From: Alphaproteobacteria bacterium
Lineage (GTDB): Bacteria > Pseudomonadota > Alphaproteobacteria > Rhodospirillales > Rhodospirillaceae
Assembly (NCBI GenBank): GCA_003246625.1
Contig: QJZR01000013.1
Span: 124,001-188,000, forward strand
Direction: 5' to 3'
DNA length: 64,000 nt
Positions 9,293 through 17,086 of this stretch are shown here, piece after piece. The notes under the pieces are model-generated. The model ran no database searches and was not told the DNA's origin. It saw only the letters and a program-made list of their open reading frames with translations. A program made the position numbers and the translations under genes. The first letter of the stretch is position 1; the number at the start of each line of letters is the position of its first letter.

Positions 9293-10102
9293 TCACACCG
9301 CGGGGCCGCCGAGGCGCGCCTTGATCTCCAGCAAGTCCCGCCAGGCCAAGGCCTTCTTGTCGGGAAACCGCAGCAGGAAGGCGGGGTGAAAAGTCGCCAG
9401 AACGGGGATCGACAAACCCGCCGCCGGACGCTCCAGGCTGTGCCAGCGGCCGCGAATCCGGGTGATCCCCTCGCGGGTGTCGAGAATCGCCGTCGCCGCC
9501 GCCGCGCCCAGCAGCAGCAGCGCCTGCGGCGCCACCAGTTCGATGGCGCGCAGGACGAAAGGCAGGCACAGAGTGACTTCCTCGGGCGTCGGGGTGCGGT
9601 TGCCCGGCGGCCGCCAGGGCACCACGTTGGTGACGAACACCGCCTCGCGCGGCCAGCCGATCGAGGCGAGCATCCGGTCGAGAAGCTGCCCGGCGCGGCC
9701 GACGAAGGGTTCGCCGGAACGGTCCTCGTCGGCGCCGGGGGCCTCGCCGATCACCATCAGGCGGGCGCGGTCCGGTCCGTTGCCGAACACCGTGCGGGTG
9801 GCGGTGCGGCGCAGCAGGCAGCCGTCGAAGGCTTCCAGGCGCGCGCGCAGGTCGGCCAGGTCGGCGGCCTGGGCGAAGCCTGGGTCCACGGCGGGCGGAT
9901 TCGCCAGCGGCGGCGCGGCGGCCGGAAGCGGCGCCTCCGCCGGGGCGGGTTTCGGCATGGCGGGCGGGGCGGCGACGGTGCGGTCCACCGGCGTTTCGCC
10001 GACCGCGATGTCCACCCCGGCGGCAACCTGCCAGCGCAACGCCGCCGCCGCGTCGAGCGGCGGGTCGCCGAAGGCCGGGGAAGGGGCGTGGAAATCGGTC
10101 AT
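9293..10102 (-). CDS. Uracil-DNA glycosylase, family 4-like, with reduced Fe-S cysteines
   Basis: 269 residues. Removes uracil from DNA. Motif GEAPGADED is at 119-127, the active-site loop HPAFLLR at 239-245, and the PPGNRTPTPEE segment at 165-175. A Pro/Ala-rich N-terminal ~75 residues is a linker-like extension common in alphaproteobacterial members. Family-4 enzymes bind a [4Fe-4S] cluster with four cysteines; only Cys95 and Cys179 remain here. The second Cys of the usual C-x2-C is replaced (CLLR), and the KCRPPGNR cysteine is Trp163. The cluster is therefore probably absent or altered. The start was taken at MTDFHAP; an ATG 9 nt upstream is possible. It heads the run udg-slt-rnhB-ccrM. 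Confidence 0.9.
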   Translation of the reverse strand: MTDFHAPSPAFGDPPLDAAAALRWQVAAGVDIAVGETPVDRTVAAPPAMPKPAPAEAPLPAAAPPLANPPAVDPGFAQAADLADLRARLEAFDGCLLRRTATRTVFGNGPDRARLMVIGEAPGADEDRSGEPFVGRAGQLLDRMLASIGWPREAVFVTNVVPWRPPGNRTPTPEEVTLCLPFVLRAIELVAPQALLLLGAAAATAILDTREGITRIRGRWHSLERPAAGLSIPVLATFHPAFLLRFPDKKALAWRDLLEIKARLGGPAV

Positions 10103-10107
10103 GGGCG

Positions 10108-10121
10108 GCATGCTAGCATGC
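10108..10121. promoter_or_regulatory. 14-nt perfect palindrome at the udg start
   Basis: GCATGCTAGCATGC is fully self-complementary. It sits 6 nt upstream of the udg start codon in the 138-nt divergent region shared with the ETF-QO gene. It has the form of a dimeric operator that could block udg transcription or translation start. No matching regulator family is recognised. Confidence 0.4.
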
Positions 10122-10174
10122 GAACTCTGCGTGGGGTAGGGGCGCGACGTCGGCGTGGCAGGGGGCCGGGACTG

Positions 10175-10183
10175 TGCTATAAA
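10175..10183 (+). promoter_or_regulatory. Probable extended -10 promoter of the ETF-QO gene
   Basis: TGCTATAAA (10175-10183 including the preceding T) fits an extended -10 (TGn then TATAAA), 58 nt before the ATG at 10241. No convincing -35 is seen. GC-rich short inverted repeats lie in the leader between them. Confidence 0.4.
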
Positions 10184-10240
10184 GGCGGCTTCCGCCGCGC
10201 CGCCTGCGGGCGCGGCGTCTTGCATGGGAGTAACCGGGCG

Positions 10241-11881
10241 ATGAGCGACGCGGAGATCGAACGCGAGGTCATGGACTTCGACGTGCTGGTCGTCGGCGGC
10301 GGCCCCGCCGGATTGAGCGCGGCGATCCGCCTGAAGCAGAAGGCGCCGGAGCTGTCCGTCTGCGTCGTCGAGAAGGGCTCGGAAATCGGCGCCCACATCC
10401 TGTCCGGCGCGGTGATCGAGACCCGGGGGCTGGACGAACTGATCCCCGACTGGAAGGCGAAGGGCGCGCCGATCGGCACCCCGGTCAGCGAGGATCGCTT
10501 CGTCTTCCTCACCCGCGCGCGGGCGTTGCCCCTGCCCACGCCGCCGACCATGCACAACGCCGGGAACTACGTGGTCAGCCTGGGCGCCCTGTGCCGCTGG
10601 CTGGCGCAGGAGGCCGAGGCCCTGGGGGTGGACGTCTTCCCCGGCTTCGCCGCCGCCGGGCCCCTGGTCGAGGATGGCCGCGTCGTCGGCGTGCTGACCG
10701 GCGACATGGGGCGGCAGGCGGACGGCGCCCCCGGTCCGAATTTCCAGCCCGGCGTCGAGCTGCGCGCCCGCACCACCCTGGTGGCGGAAGGCTGTCGCGG
10801 TTCGCTGGCCGAGGACCTGATCGAACGCTTCGCCCTGGCCAAGGATTGCCAGCCCCAGACCTATGGCCTGGGGATCAAGGAACTGTGGGACATCGATCCG
10901 GCGCGCCACAAGCCGGGCCTGGTGATGCACAGCGTCGGCTGGCCGCTTTCCCCCGACGCCTACGGCGGTTCGTTCGTCTATCACGCCGAGAACAACCAGG
11001 TGGCGATCGGCTTCGTCGTCGGTCTCGACTATCGCAATCCGCACCTGTCGCCGTTCGACGAGTTCCAGCGTTTCAAGACCCATCCGGCGATTCGCGGCAT
11101 GCTGGCCGGGGGCAAGCGCGTCGGCTTCGGCGCGCGGGCGCTGGCCGAGGGCGGATATCAGTCGATTCCCAAGCTCACCTTCCCCGGCGGCGCCCTGATC
11201 GGCGACTGCGCGGGCTTCGTCAACGTGCCGAAGATCAAGGGTACCCACACCGCGATGATGAGCGGCATCCTGGCCGCCGACGCCACCGCCGCGGCGCTGG
11301 CCGCCGCCCCCGCCGAGGCGGTGGGCGTCACCCCCGACCTCTATCCGGTGAAGATGCAGGATTCCTGGGTGATCGAGGAACTGCGCGCGGTGCGCAACAT
11401 CCGCCCGTCGTTCCGTCTCGGCCTGTGGGCGGGGATGGCGTATTCCGCCCTCGACGCCTATATCCTGCGGGGCGCGGCGCCGTGGACCTTCGCCCATCAC
11501 GTCGACCGCACCCGCCTGCTTCCCGCGGCGGAGACCCGGCCGATCGACTATCCCCGGCCGGACGGCGAGCTGACCTTCGACCGCGCGTCGTCGGTCTATC
11601 TGGCGAGTACCGCGCACGACGAAGCGCAGCCCTGCCACCTGGTGCTGGCCGATCCGCGCCTGGCGGTGACGCAGAACCTGGCGGTCTATGGCGGGCCGGA
11701 AGAGAAATACTGTCCGGCGGGGGTTTACGAGTTCGAGCGGGAAGGCGAGAATGCTCCGCGGTTGAGGATCAACCCCTCCAACTGCGTGCATTGCAAGACC
11801 TGCGATATCAAGGATCCCCGCCGCAACATCCGGTGGACGGTCCCCGAGGGCGGCAGCGGTCCCAACTATCCCAACATGTGA
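10241..11881 (+). CDS. Electron-transfer flavoprotein-ubiquinone oxidoreductase
   Basis: 546 residues. Passes electrons from reduced EtfAB (fatty-acid, amino-acid and amine dehydrogenases) into the quinone pool at the inner membrane. The N-terminal FAD dinucleotide-binding motif VGGGPAG is at 18-24. The C-terminal ferredoxin-like part carries [4Fe-4S] ligands Cys491, Cys515, Cys518 and Cys521 (YCPAGVY and NCVHCKTCDIKDP). Length is normal. Its partner flavoprotein genes etfA and etfB are also in this window (46.5-48.2 kb) but not adjacent. GGGAG provides the ribosome site. FixC of nitrogen-fixation loci is related but shorter and ends differently, so ETF-QO is preferred. Confidence 0.96.
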   Translation: MSDAEIEREVMDFDVLVVGGGPAGLSAAIRLKQKAPELSVCVVEKGSEIGAHILSGAVIETRGLDELIPDWKAKGAPIGTPVSEDRFVFLTRARALPLPTPPTMHNAGNYVVSLGALCRWLAQEAEALGVDVFPGFAAAGPLVEDGRVVGVLTGDMGRQADGAPGPNFQPGVELRARTTLVAEGCRGSLAEDLIERFALAKDCQPQTYGLGIKELWDIDPARHKPGLVMHSVGWPLSPDAYGGSFVYHAENNQVAIGFVVGLDYRNPHLSPFDEFQRFKTHPAIRGMLAGGKRVGFGARALAEGGYQSIPKLTFPGGALIGDCAGFVNVPKIKGTHTAMMSGILAADATAAALAAAPAEAVGVTPDLYPVKMQDSWVIEELRAVRNIRPSFRLGLWAGMAYSALDAYILRGAAPWTFAHHVDRTRLLPAAETRPIDYPRPDGELTFDRASSVYLASTAHDEAQPCHLVLADPRLAVTQNLAVYGGPEEKYCPAGVYEFEREGENAPRLRINPSNCVHCKTCDIKDPRRNIRWTVPEGGSGPNYPNM

Positions 11882-11894
11882 GGCGGTCAAACCG

Positions 11895-13604
11895 ATGTCG
11901 GAAGGTGGTTCGCGGATGTGGCGGGGGCTGGCGTTCGGCTGCGCCGTGATGCTGGCCGGGTGCGCCGCCTCCGGCGGGGCGGACGAGGATCGTCCGGCGG
12001 CGGAGCGTCAAGCCGCCATGCCGGGCGGGTTCGGCGCCTATCTGGCGGCGCACGCGGCGCGTCTGCGCGACGACGTGGGCGGCGCCTCGGATTATTTCCA
12101 ACGCACCCTGGCGGCCGACCCCGGCAACCCGGACGTGCTGCGCCTGGGGCTGGTCTACGCGGTGGCCGACGGCCGCTTCGACGCGGCGGCGGGGAACGCG
12201 CGGGCGATCGCCGCGCTCCGTCCCGGCGACATGCTGGCGGGGTACGTGCTGACCGTCGAGGCGGCGCGCACGGGCGATTGGGACGCCGCCGCCAAGGCTC
12301 TGGCGCCGATTCCCGGCAACAACCTGAACGGCCTTTTGGGGCCGCTGCTCAAGGCCTGGATCGCGGCGGGCGCGGGCGACGTGGATGCCGCCATCGCCGC
12401 CCTCAAGCCTCTGTCCGAGAAGAAGGCCTTCCTGCCGGTTTACGATTTCCATGCCGCCCTGCTGCTCGATTTCGCGCGGCGCGACGCGGCGGCGGAAGCC
12501 GCCTACGAGAAGACCCTCTCGGGCGAGGGCGGGCGTTCGATCCACGCGTTGCAGGCGGCGGGCCGCTTCTTCAACCGCATCGGCAAGCCGGAGCGGACCC
12601 AGGCCTTGATCGACGCCTACGTCGCGCAGCACGGCGACGCCCCCCTGGCCGAGGCCCTGGCCGACAACCTGCTGAAGAGCAAGGCGGCGGCCTCCCTGGT
12701 CGGCTCCGCGCAGCAGGGGATGGGCGAGGCGCTCTTCAGCGTGTCCTCGTCGTTGGCCAATTCCGACGCCTGGGAAGTTACCCTGGCCCTGGCGCAACTG
12801 GCGGTGCGGGTTTCCCCCGGTCTCGACCTGACGCAGGTGCTGATCGGCGAACTGTTCGACGCGCACGAGGACTACGCGCGCGCCAACCAGGCCTATGGCG
12901 CGGTGCCGCCGGATTCGGTGGTCGCCTATTCGGTCCGCCTGCGGGTGGCGAAGAACCTGGAGCGCATGGACAAAAGGGACGAGGCGGCGGCCTGCCTGAC
13001 CGACCTGGCGGCGCGCTTCCCGAAACGGCCCGAGCCCCTGATCGAGCTGGGCGACTTCTATCGCGGCGGCAACCGTTACGCCGAGGCGGCGGCGGCCTAT
13101 GACGGCGCCTTCGCCCGCCTGGGGCAGACCGCGCGGCGGCACTGGGTGCTCTATTACACCCGGGGCATTTCGTTGGAACGCTCCAAGCAGTGGGCGCGCG
13201 CCGAGGCGGACTTCCTCAAGGCGCTGGAACTGGAACCGGAACAGCCGCTGGTCCTCAACTATCTGGGCTACTCGTGGCTCGAACAGGGCAAGCACCTCGA
13301 CCGCGCGCAGGCGATGATCGAAAAGGCGGTGCAGCAGCGGCCGCGCGACGGCTATATCGTCGACAGTCTGGGCTGGGCCCACTATCTGCGCGGCAACTAC
13401 GCCGAGGCGGTGAAGCACCTGGAGCAGGCGGTGGTGCTGGTCGCCGACGACCCCACCATCAACGACCACCTGGGCGACGCCTATTGGCGGACCGGCCGCA
13501 GGCTGGAAGCCCGCTATCAGTGGGAGCGCGCCCTCGGCCTCAATCCCGAGGAACCGCAGGCGGAAACCCTGCGCGCCAAGATCAAAGACGGTCTGAAGCC
13601 CTAG
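11895..13604 (+). CDS. TPR-repeat lipoprotein
   Basis: 569 residues. The N-terminus MSEGGSRMWRGLAFGC...VMLAGC is a lipoprotein signal with lipobox LAGC (Cys ~22). The rest is tetratricopeptide repeats: recognisable units include FLKALELEPEQPLVLNYLGY, then a unit with AVQQRPRDGYIVDSLGWAHY, then an AV...HLEQAVVLVADDPTINDHLG unit, and a final ALGLNPEEPQAE. TPR lipoproteins of this kind scaffold envelope complexes. The gene follows ETF-QO by 13 nt and precedes ispE by 10 nt, so the three are probably one transcript, although no functional link is evident. A start at MWRGLAF (residue 8) is also possible and would leave a more normal signal peptide. Confidence 0.9.
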   Translation: MSEGGSRMWRGLAFGCAVMLAGCAASGGADEDRPAAERQAAMPGGFGAYLAAHAARLRDDVGGASDYFQRTLAADPGNPDVLRLGLVYAVADGRFDAAAGNARAIAALRPGDMLAGYVLTVEAARTGDWDAAAKALAPIPGNNLNGLLGPLLKAWIAAGAGDVDAAIAALKPLSEKKAFLPVYDFHAALLLDFARRDAAAEAAYEKTLSGEGGRSIHALQAAGRFFNRIGKPERTQALIDAYVAQHGDAPLAEALADNLLKSKAAASLVGSAQQGMGEALFSVSSSLANSDAWEVTLALAQLAVRVSPGLDLTQVLIGELFDAHEDYARANQAYGAVPPDSVVAYSVRLRVAKNLERMDKRDEAAACLTDLAARFPKRPEPLIELGDFYRGGNRYAEAAAAYDGAFARLGQTARRHWVLYYTRGISLERSKQWARAEADFLKALELEPEQPLVLNYLGYSWLEQGKHLDRAQAMIEKAVQQRPRDGYIVDSLGWAHYLRGNYAEAVKHLEQAVVLVADDPTINDHLGDAYWRTGRRLEARYQWERALGLNPEEPQAETLRAKIKDGLKP

Positions 13605-13614
13605 GAAGCATCGG

Positions 13615-14562
13615 ATGGCCTATCCTCCCCCTCCCGCGCGTCCCGCCTCTCCCCGCCAGGCCTTCGAGACCGAGGCCCCGGCCAAGGTCAACCTGTTCCT
13701 GCACGTGCGCGGCCGCCGGCCCGACGGCTACCACGACCTGGAAAGCCTGATCGGCTTCGTCGACGTGGCGGATACCGTGCATGTCGCCCCCGCGCCGGAG
13801 TTCCGCTTCATCGTGCAGGGGCCGATGGCGGCGGCTCTCTCCCTCGGCGACGACGAGGACAACCTGTGCGTCCGCGCGGCGCGGGCCCTGGCCGCCCGCC
13901 TGGGCCGCGCCCCCGACCTGGCGCTGACCCTGGTGAAGCGCCTGCCGGTGGCCTCGGGCATCGGCGGCGGTTCCGCCGACGCGGCGGCGACGATCAAGGT
14001 GCTTTGCCGTTTCTGGGGGGCGGAACTGCCGCAGGCGGAGACCGCCGCCCTCGCCCTGTCCCTGGGCGCCGACGTGCCGGTCTGTCTGGTCGGCGCGGCG
14101 GCCGAGATATTCGGCGTCGGCGACGACGTGCGCCCGGTGCCGCCCCTGCCCGGCGGCGCCCTGGTCCTGGTCAACCCAGGGGTGGAACTGCCCACCGGCC
14201 GCGTCTTTCGCGGCTGGAACGGCGTGCGGCAGGAAACCTTGCCCTGGGTGCCGCCGCCGTCCGCCGCCGCACTGGCCGCCAGCCTGATGAAACGCCGCAA
14301 CGACCTGACCGAACCGGCGGTCGCCCTGGTGCCGGAAATCGCCGAGGTGCTGGCCGCCCTGTCGGCGCGGCCGGATTGCCTGTTGGCGCGGATGTCGGGA
14401 TCGGGGGCGACCTGCTTCGGCCTGTTCGAGGACTTCGCGGTGGCCGACGCCGCCGCCGAGATCATGCAGGCGACGCATCCGACCTGGTGGGTGCGGGCCG
14501 CACGCCTGCTGGCCGATCCGCCGCCGGTGCGCCTGGCCGGGGCGGAGGCGCCGACGGCCTGA
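13615..14562 (+). CDS. ispE: 4-diphosphocytidyl-2-C-methyl-D-erythritol kinase
   Basis: 315 residues. ATP-dependent phosphorylation of CDP-methylerythritol in the non-mevalonate (MEP) isoprenoid pathway. A GHMP-kinase fold is shown by APAKVNLFLHVRGRRPDGYHDL near the N-terminus, the ATP loop PVASGIGGGSADAA (111-124), SLGADVPVCL, and the C-terminal RMSGSGATCFGLF motif. The N-terminal ~18 residues are Pro-rich and dispensable in the family. It closes the ETF-QO/TPR/ispE run and is followed 83 nt later by tRNA-Gln. Confidence 0.96.
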   Translation: MAYPPPPARPASPRQAFETEAPAKVNLFLHVRGRRPDGYHDLESLIGFVDVADTVHVAPAPEFRFIVQGPMAAALSLGDDEDNLCVRAARALAARLGRAPDLALTLVKRLPVASGIGGGSADAAATIKVLCRFWGAELPQAETAALALSLGADVPVCLVGAAAEIFGVGDDVRPVPPLPGGALVLVNPGVELPTGRVFRGWNGVRQETLPWVPPPSAAALAASLMKRRNDLTEPAVALVPEIAEVLAALSARPDCLLARMSGSGATCFGLFEDFAVADAAAEIMQATHPTWWVRAARLLADPPPVRLAGAEAPTA

Positions 14563-14573
14563 ATTCCGCCCCC

Positions 14574-14640
14574 TTGTCTCGCCCGGCGAAGTGGCGTAAA
14601 AGGGGCCTCCCTCCCGCCGGACGGCCACGTCGCGTCCGGC
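14574..14640 (+). promoter_or_regulatory. Candidate tRNA-Gln promoter and hairpin downstream of ispE
   Basis: TTGTCT (14574-14579) and TAAAAG (14597-14602) are spaced 17 nt apart and could be a weak promoter for the tRNA at 14646. GCCGGACG (14616-14623) pairs with CGTCCGGC (14633-14640) directly before the tRNA. It could end ispE transcription or shape the 5-prime leader removed by RNase P; it has no T-run. Confidence 0.3.
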
Positions 14641-14645
14641 CCTGC

Positions 14646-14720
14646 TGGGGCGTCGCCAAGCGGTAAGGCAGCGGTTTTTGGTACCGCCATACGCAGGTTC
14701 GAATCCTGCCGCCCCAGCCA
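14646..14720 (+). tRNA. trnQ: tRNA-Gln (anticodon TTG)
   Basis: 75 nt cloverleaf with encoded CCA. The acceptor stem TGGGGCG pairs with CGCCCCA, followed by G and CCA. The anticodon stem GCGGT/ACCGC encloses the loop TTTTGGT, giving anticodon TTG (reads CAA). The T-arm is GCAGG-TTCGAAT-CCTGC. The short D-loop GCCAAGCGGTAAGGC is typical of tRNA-Gln. It is the only tRNA found in the window. Confidence 0.97.
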
Positions 14721-14731
14721 AATTTCTCCGT

Positions 14732-14839
14732 CTATTTCCGTTTTGCGCCGCAGCGTTTGCAGCGGCCGTGCTTGTCGGTCTTGCCGCAGGGCGCGCCCTT
14801 GCAGGGACCGTCCTTCCCCTTTTTCTTCTGCGTGCCCAT
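14732..14839 (-). CDS. 35-residue Lys/Cys-rich mini-protein (possible zinc ribbon)
   Basis: Too short for ordinary gene finders but well supported. The ATG at 14839 is preceded by AAGGAGG at 8 nt spacing, and the frame runs 35 codons to TAG at 14732. The product starts MGTQKKKGKDGPCKG and ends GRCKRCGAKRK: strongly basic, with four cysteines spaced C-x4-C-x8-C-x2-C, compatible with binding one zinc or iron ion. A 20-nt perfect inverted repeat resembling a Fur box lies 19 nt upstream (14858-14877). It sits convergent to tRNA-Gln. No family is confidently recognised. It may be a metal-responsive small protein or a nucleic-acid-binding zinc ribbon; the function is unknown. Confidence 0.72.
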   Translation of the reverse strand: MGTQKKKGKDGPCKGAPCGKTDKHGRCKRCGAKRK

Positions 14840-14857
14840 TGTGCGGCCCTCCTTGTC

Positions 14858-14877
14858 GAGAATCATTCTTGATTCTC
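14858..14877 (-). promoter_or_regulatory. Fur-box-like perfect inverted repeat upstream of the Cys-rich mini-protein
   Basis: GAGAATCA (14858-14865) and TGATTCTC (14870-14877) are perfect inverted arms around TTCT. GAGAATCATT is the heart of many Fur-regulated promoters in G+C-rich proteobacteria. It lies 19-38 nt before the mini-gene start and 26 nt from the end of the isomerase gene on the same strand. Operator function is inferred. Confidence 0.5.
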
Positions 14878-14902
14878 TAGATGGGGGCGATCCGCCGCCG
14901 CG

Positions 14903-15820
14903 TCAGCCCGCGATCAGGCCGCTTGCCGCGCGGCGGGCGCGGGCCAGGACCTCGGGCGCGATGTCCGGGGTCAGGTGCGGCGGCGCGATTTCCAGGGTGA
15001 CGCGGGTGCCCGGGCGGACCTTCAGGCCGTGCAGCAAGGCGTCGAAGTCGAGGACGCCCCAACCCGGCGGCAGGTGGGTGTCGCCGATGCCGAAGGTCGC
15101 CGCTTCCTCGTGGGTCCACAGGAACAGACCGGGGGCGCGGGCGAAGGAATCGTGCATGTGGATGTGGCCGATGCCGGGCGACATGGCGCGGATGTCGGTG
15201 GCCAGGTCGGCCCCCCGCGCCGTGGCGGCGATCGCCGCGTGGCTGATGTCCAGGCAGGTGGCGAGCGCCGGATGGGCGACGGCGCGGGCCTGCGCCGCCA
15301 CCATCGCCGGATCGACGGCATAGGTGACCCGGCCGCCGGTGGCGCGGGCGGAGACCGCGGGCATGTTCTCGATGACGACGAGGACGCCGCGGCCTTCCGC
15401 GTCCGCCGCCAGTTCGGCCAGGCGTTCCGCCTCGCGCCGCATCGCGCCTTCCCCCACCGCGAAGACGGGGCCGGGCGGCAGCCAGCCGGGGTGGACCACC
15501 AGCACCGTGGCGCCGGTTTCCTCCGCCACCCGCAGCGCCGCCCGCGCCACCGCCATGTGGATGTCGGCGTGGTCCTCGTCCATCAGGTTGAGGCTCAGGG
15601 GCGCGTGCAGGGTGGTGTGGAGGCCCGCGTCGGCGACGGTCCGGCGCAGGCGGGTCAGCGCGTCCTCGCGCACCCGGCCGCCGATCACCACTCCCAGCGA
15701 CGGCAGCGACAGCTCCGTCCCGTCGAAGCCCGCCGCCTTCGCCAGGGCCAGGGCGGAATCGAGGGGAATGCCGGCATCGGGCCGCAGCGCCAGGTGGATG
15801 CGCGGAAGAAGATCGGACAT
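14903..15820 (-). CDS. Sugar phosphate isomerase/epimerase-like TIM-barrel protein
   Basis: 305 residues of the AP_endonuc_2/xylose-isomerase-like TIM-barrel superfamily. Strand-end motifs in order are GFDGTELSLPSLG, HTTLHAPLSLNLM, VLVVHPGWLPPG, VVIENMPAV, CLDISHAAI, IGHIHMHDS, DTHLPPGWG and TLEIAPP. The His/Glu/Asp residues on these strands form the divalent-metal site seen in endonuclease IV, hydroxypyruvate isomerase and inosose dehydratase relatives. The substrate is unknown. The gene is monocistronic, divergent from the ATP-grasp gene. Its promoter region is G+C rich without a clear motif. Confidence 0.85.
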   Translation of the reverse strand: MSDLLPRIHLALRPDAGIPLDSALALAKAAGFDGTELSLPSLGVVIGGRVREDALTRLRRTVADAGLHTTLHAPLSLNLMDEDHADIHMAVARAALRVAEETGATVLVVHPGWLPPGPVFAVGEGAMRREAERLAELAADAEGRGVLVVIENMPAVSARATGGRVTYAVDPAMVAAQARAVAHPALATCLDISHAAIAATARGADLATDIRAMSPGIGHIHMHDSFARAPGLFLWTHEEAATFGIGDTHLPPGWGVLDFDALLHGLKVRPGTRVTLEIAPPHLTPDIAPEVLARARRAASGLIAG

Positions 15821-15945
15821 GACGGGGGACCTCTGAAACGGAAAAGACGCGTGATGCTAACGCGAAACCGGCGGCGGCGGGATGGAGTTTTCTTGACGCG
15901 GCGTATGGAAATTCGGGGGATGATGCTATGATCGTGGGTATGCAG

Positions 15946-15977
15946 CCGGGGCCACGGCCCCGGTCCCGCCGCTTTTT
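15946..15977 (+). terminator. Hairpin and T-run in the leader of the ATP-grasp gene (possible attenuator)
   Basis: CCGGGGCC (15946-15953) pairs perfectly with GGCCCCGG (15956-15963) over a 2-nt loop; TTTTT follows at 15973-15977, 9 nt after the stem. It lies 25-56 nt upstream of the GTG start at 16002 and downstream of a TTGACG element (15893). A terminator-like structure inside a leader suggests premature termination control, but the T-run is detached from the stem, so it may be only structural. Confidence 0.35.
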
Positions 15978-16001
15978 CTAGCCGCCGAGCGAGGTGCCGC
16001 C

Positions 16002-17036
16002 GTGCCCTATACAGTGATCCTGACGTCGGTAGGGGTCGAGATGGCCGCCGACACGATCATGCGTCTGCGCAACAGCACCGCCCATCGGGTTCGGGTGATC
16101 GCGGTGGACCGGCGCGGCGACGTCATCGCCCGCCATTTCGCCGACGCCTTCGCCTGCGTCGATTCCTGGGATCCGCAGACCTTCGCCCACGCCGTCGCCG
16201 ACCTGGCGCGGGTGCACGACGCCGACATGGTGATCCCCCTGGTCGACGGCGACGTGCTGGCCTTGGCGCCGCACGCCGCGCTGTTTTCCGGCATGGGCTG
16301 CACGCTGGCCTGCAACCGCGCCGAGACCGTGGAGATCCTGGCCAACAAGCTGCACGCCTATGAGCTGTTCACCCGCGTCGGCCTGCCGGTTCCCGACTGG
16401 CGCGCCGCCGACAGCCGCGACCATCTGGTCACCGCGGTGGAGCAGATGTTCGGCCTTTACGGCGAGGTGGTGGTGAAGCCCGCCTCCGCCCAGTCCAGCC
16501 GTGGCGTCAGCGTCATCCGCAACGCCATCCACGGCGCCCAGGAATACTTGGGCAGCCGCGAGGTGCACATGGACTACGACACCTTCATGACGCGGTTCGT
16601 CGACGTCTACGATTCGCTGTTCCCGGTGGTGGTGATGAAACGCCTGCGTGAACCGGTGCACGACATCGACGTGCTGGCCTGGGAAGGCGAGGCGAAGCGC
16701 GTGGTGCCGCGCCGCCGCCGCAACACCGCCCTGCCCAACGAAGGGCACGAGATCGTCGATTCGCCGATTCTGCGCGACCTTGGCCGCGACGTGGCGAAGA
16801 AGCTGGGACTTTCCTGGCTGGTCGACTGCGACGTGATGTTCGACGAAACCGGCGCCCCCTGCCTGTTGGAGGTCAACCCCCGCCCCAGCCTGTCGGCGGT
16901 GGTGTCGATGGCCGCCGGGGTGCCGCTGTTGGACGACATGCTGTCGCTGGCGCAGGGGGTGGCCGTCGCCCCCGGTCCGGCCGCCGCCGCCGCCCTGGTG
17001 GTGCCCTATCGCACCATGGCGACGTCGAACACCTGA
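16002..17036 (+). CDS. CarB-like ATP-grasp protein of unknown substrate
   Basis: 344 residues, GTG start. An N-terminal Rossmann-like PreATP-grasp region (~1-110) carries VILTSVGVEMAADTIMRLR and an LVDGDVLAL loop. ATP-grasp domains follow: NKLHAYELFTRVGLPVPDW, VVVKPASAQSSRGV (ATP lysine), and the Mg-binding DCDVMFDETGAPCLLEVNPR with LLEVNPRPS near residue 290. This matches the carbamoyl-phosphate-synthase-large-subunit-like ATP-grasp group, which forms carboxylate-amine or carboxylate-thiol bonds and is often used in peptide or secondary-metabolite synthesis. No biosynthetic partner genes adjoin; the rhodanese gene follows 50 nt later. The substrate is not predictable. Confidence 0.85.
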   Translation: MPYTVILTSVGVEMAADTIMRLRNSTAHRVRVIAVDRRGDVIARHFADAFACVDSWDPQTFAHAVADLARVHDADMVIPLVDGDVLALAPHAALFSGMGCTLACNRAETVEILANKLHAYELFTRVGLPVPDWRAADSRDHLVTAVEQMFGLYGEVVVKPASAQSSRGVSVIRNAIHGAQEYLGSREVHMDYDTFMTRFVDVYDSLFPVVVMKRLREPVHDIDVLAWEGEAKRVVPRRRRNTALPNEGHEIVDSPILRDLGRDVAKKLGLSWLVDCDVMFDETGAPCLLEVNPRPSLSAVVSMAAGVPLLDDMLSLAQGVAVAPGPAAAAALVVPYRTMATSNT

Positions 17037-17086
17037 CCGTGCCGTCGCGCCGGTCGCCATCTGCTCTAGGGAAGGAGATCCTGCCG

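Noticed and set aside
15893-15932. TTGACG...TATGAT as a standard promoter of the ATP-grasp gene
   Set aside because: The spacing between the two elements is 28 nt, too long for a normal sigma-70-type promoter.
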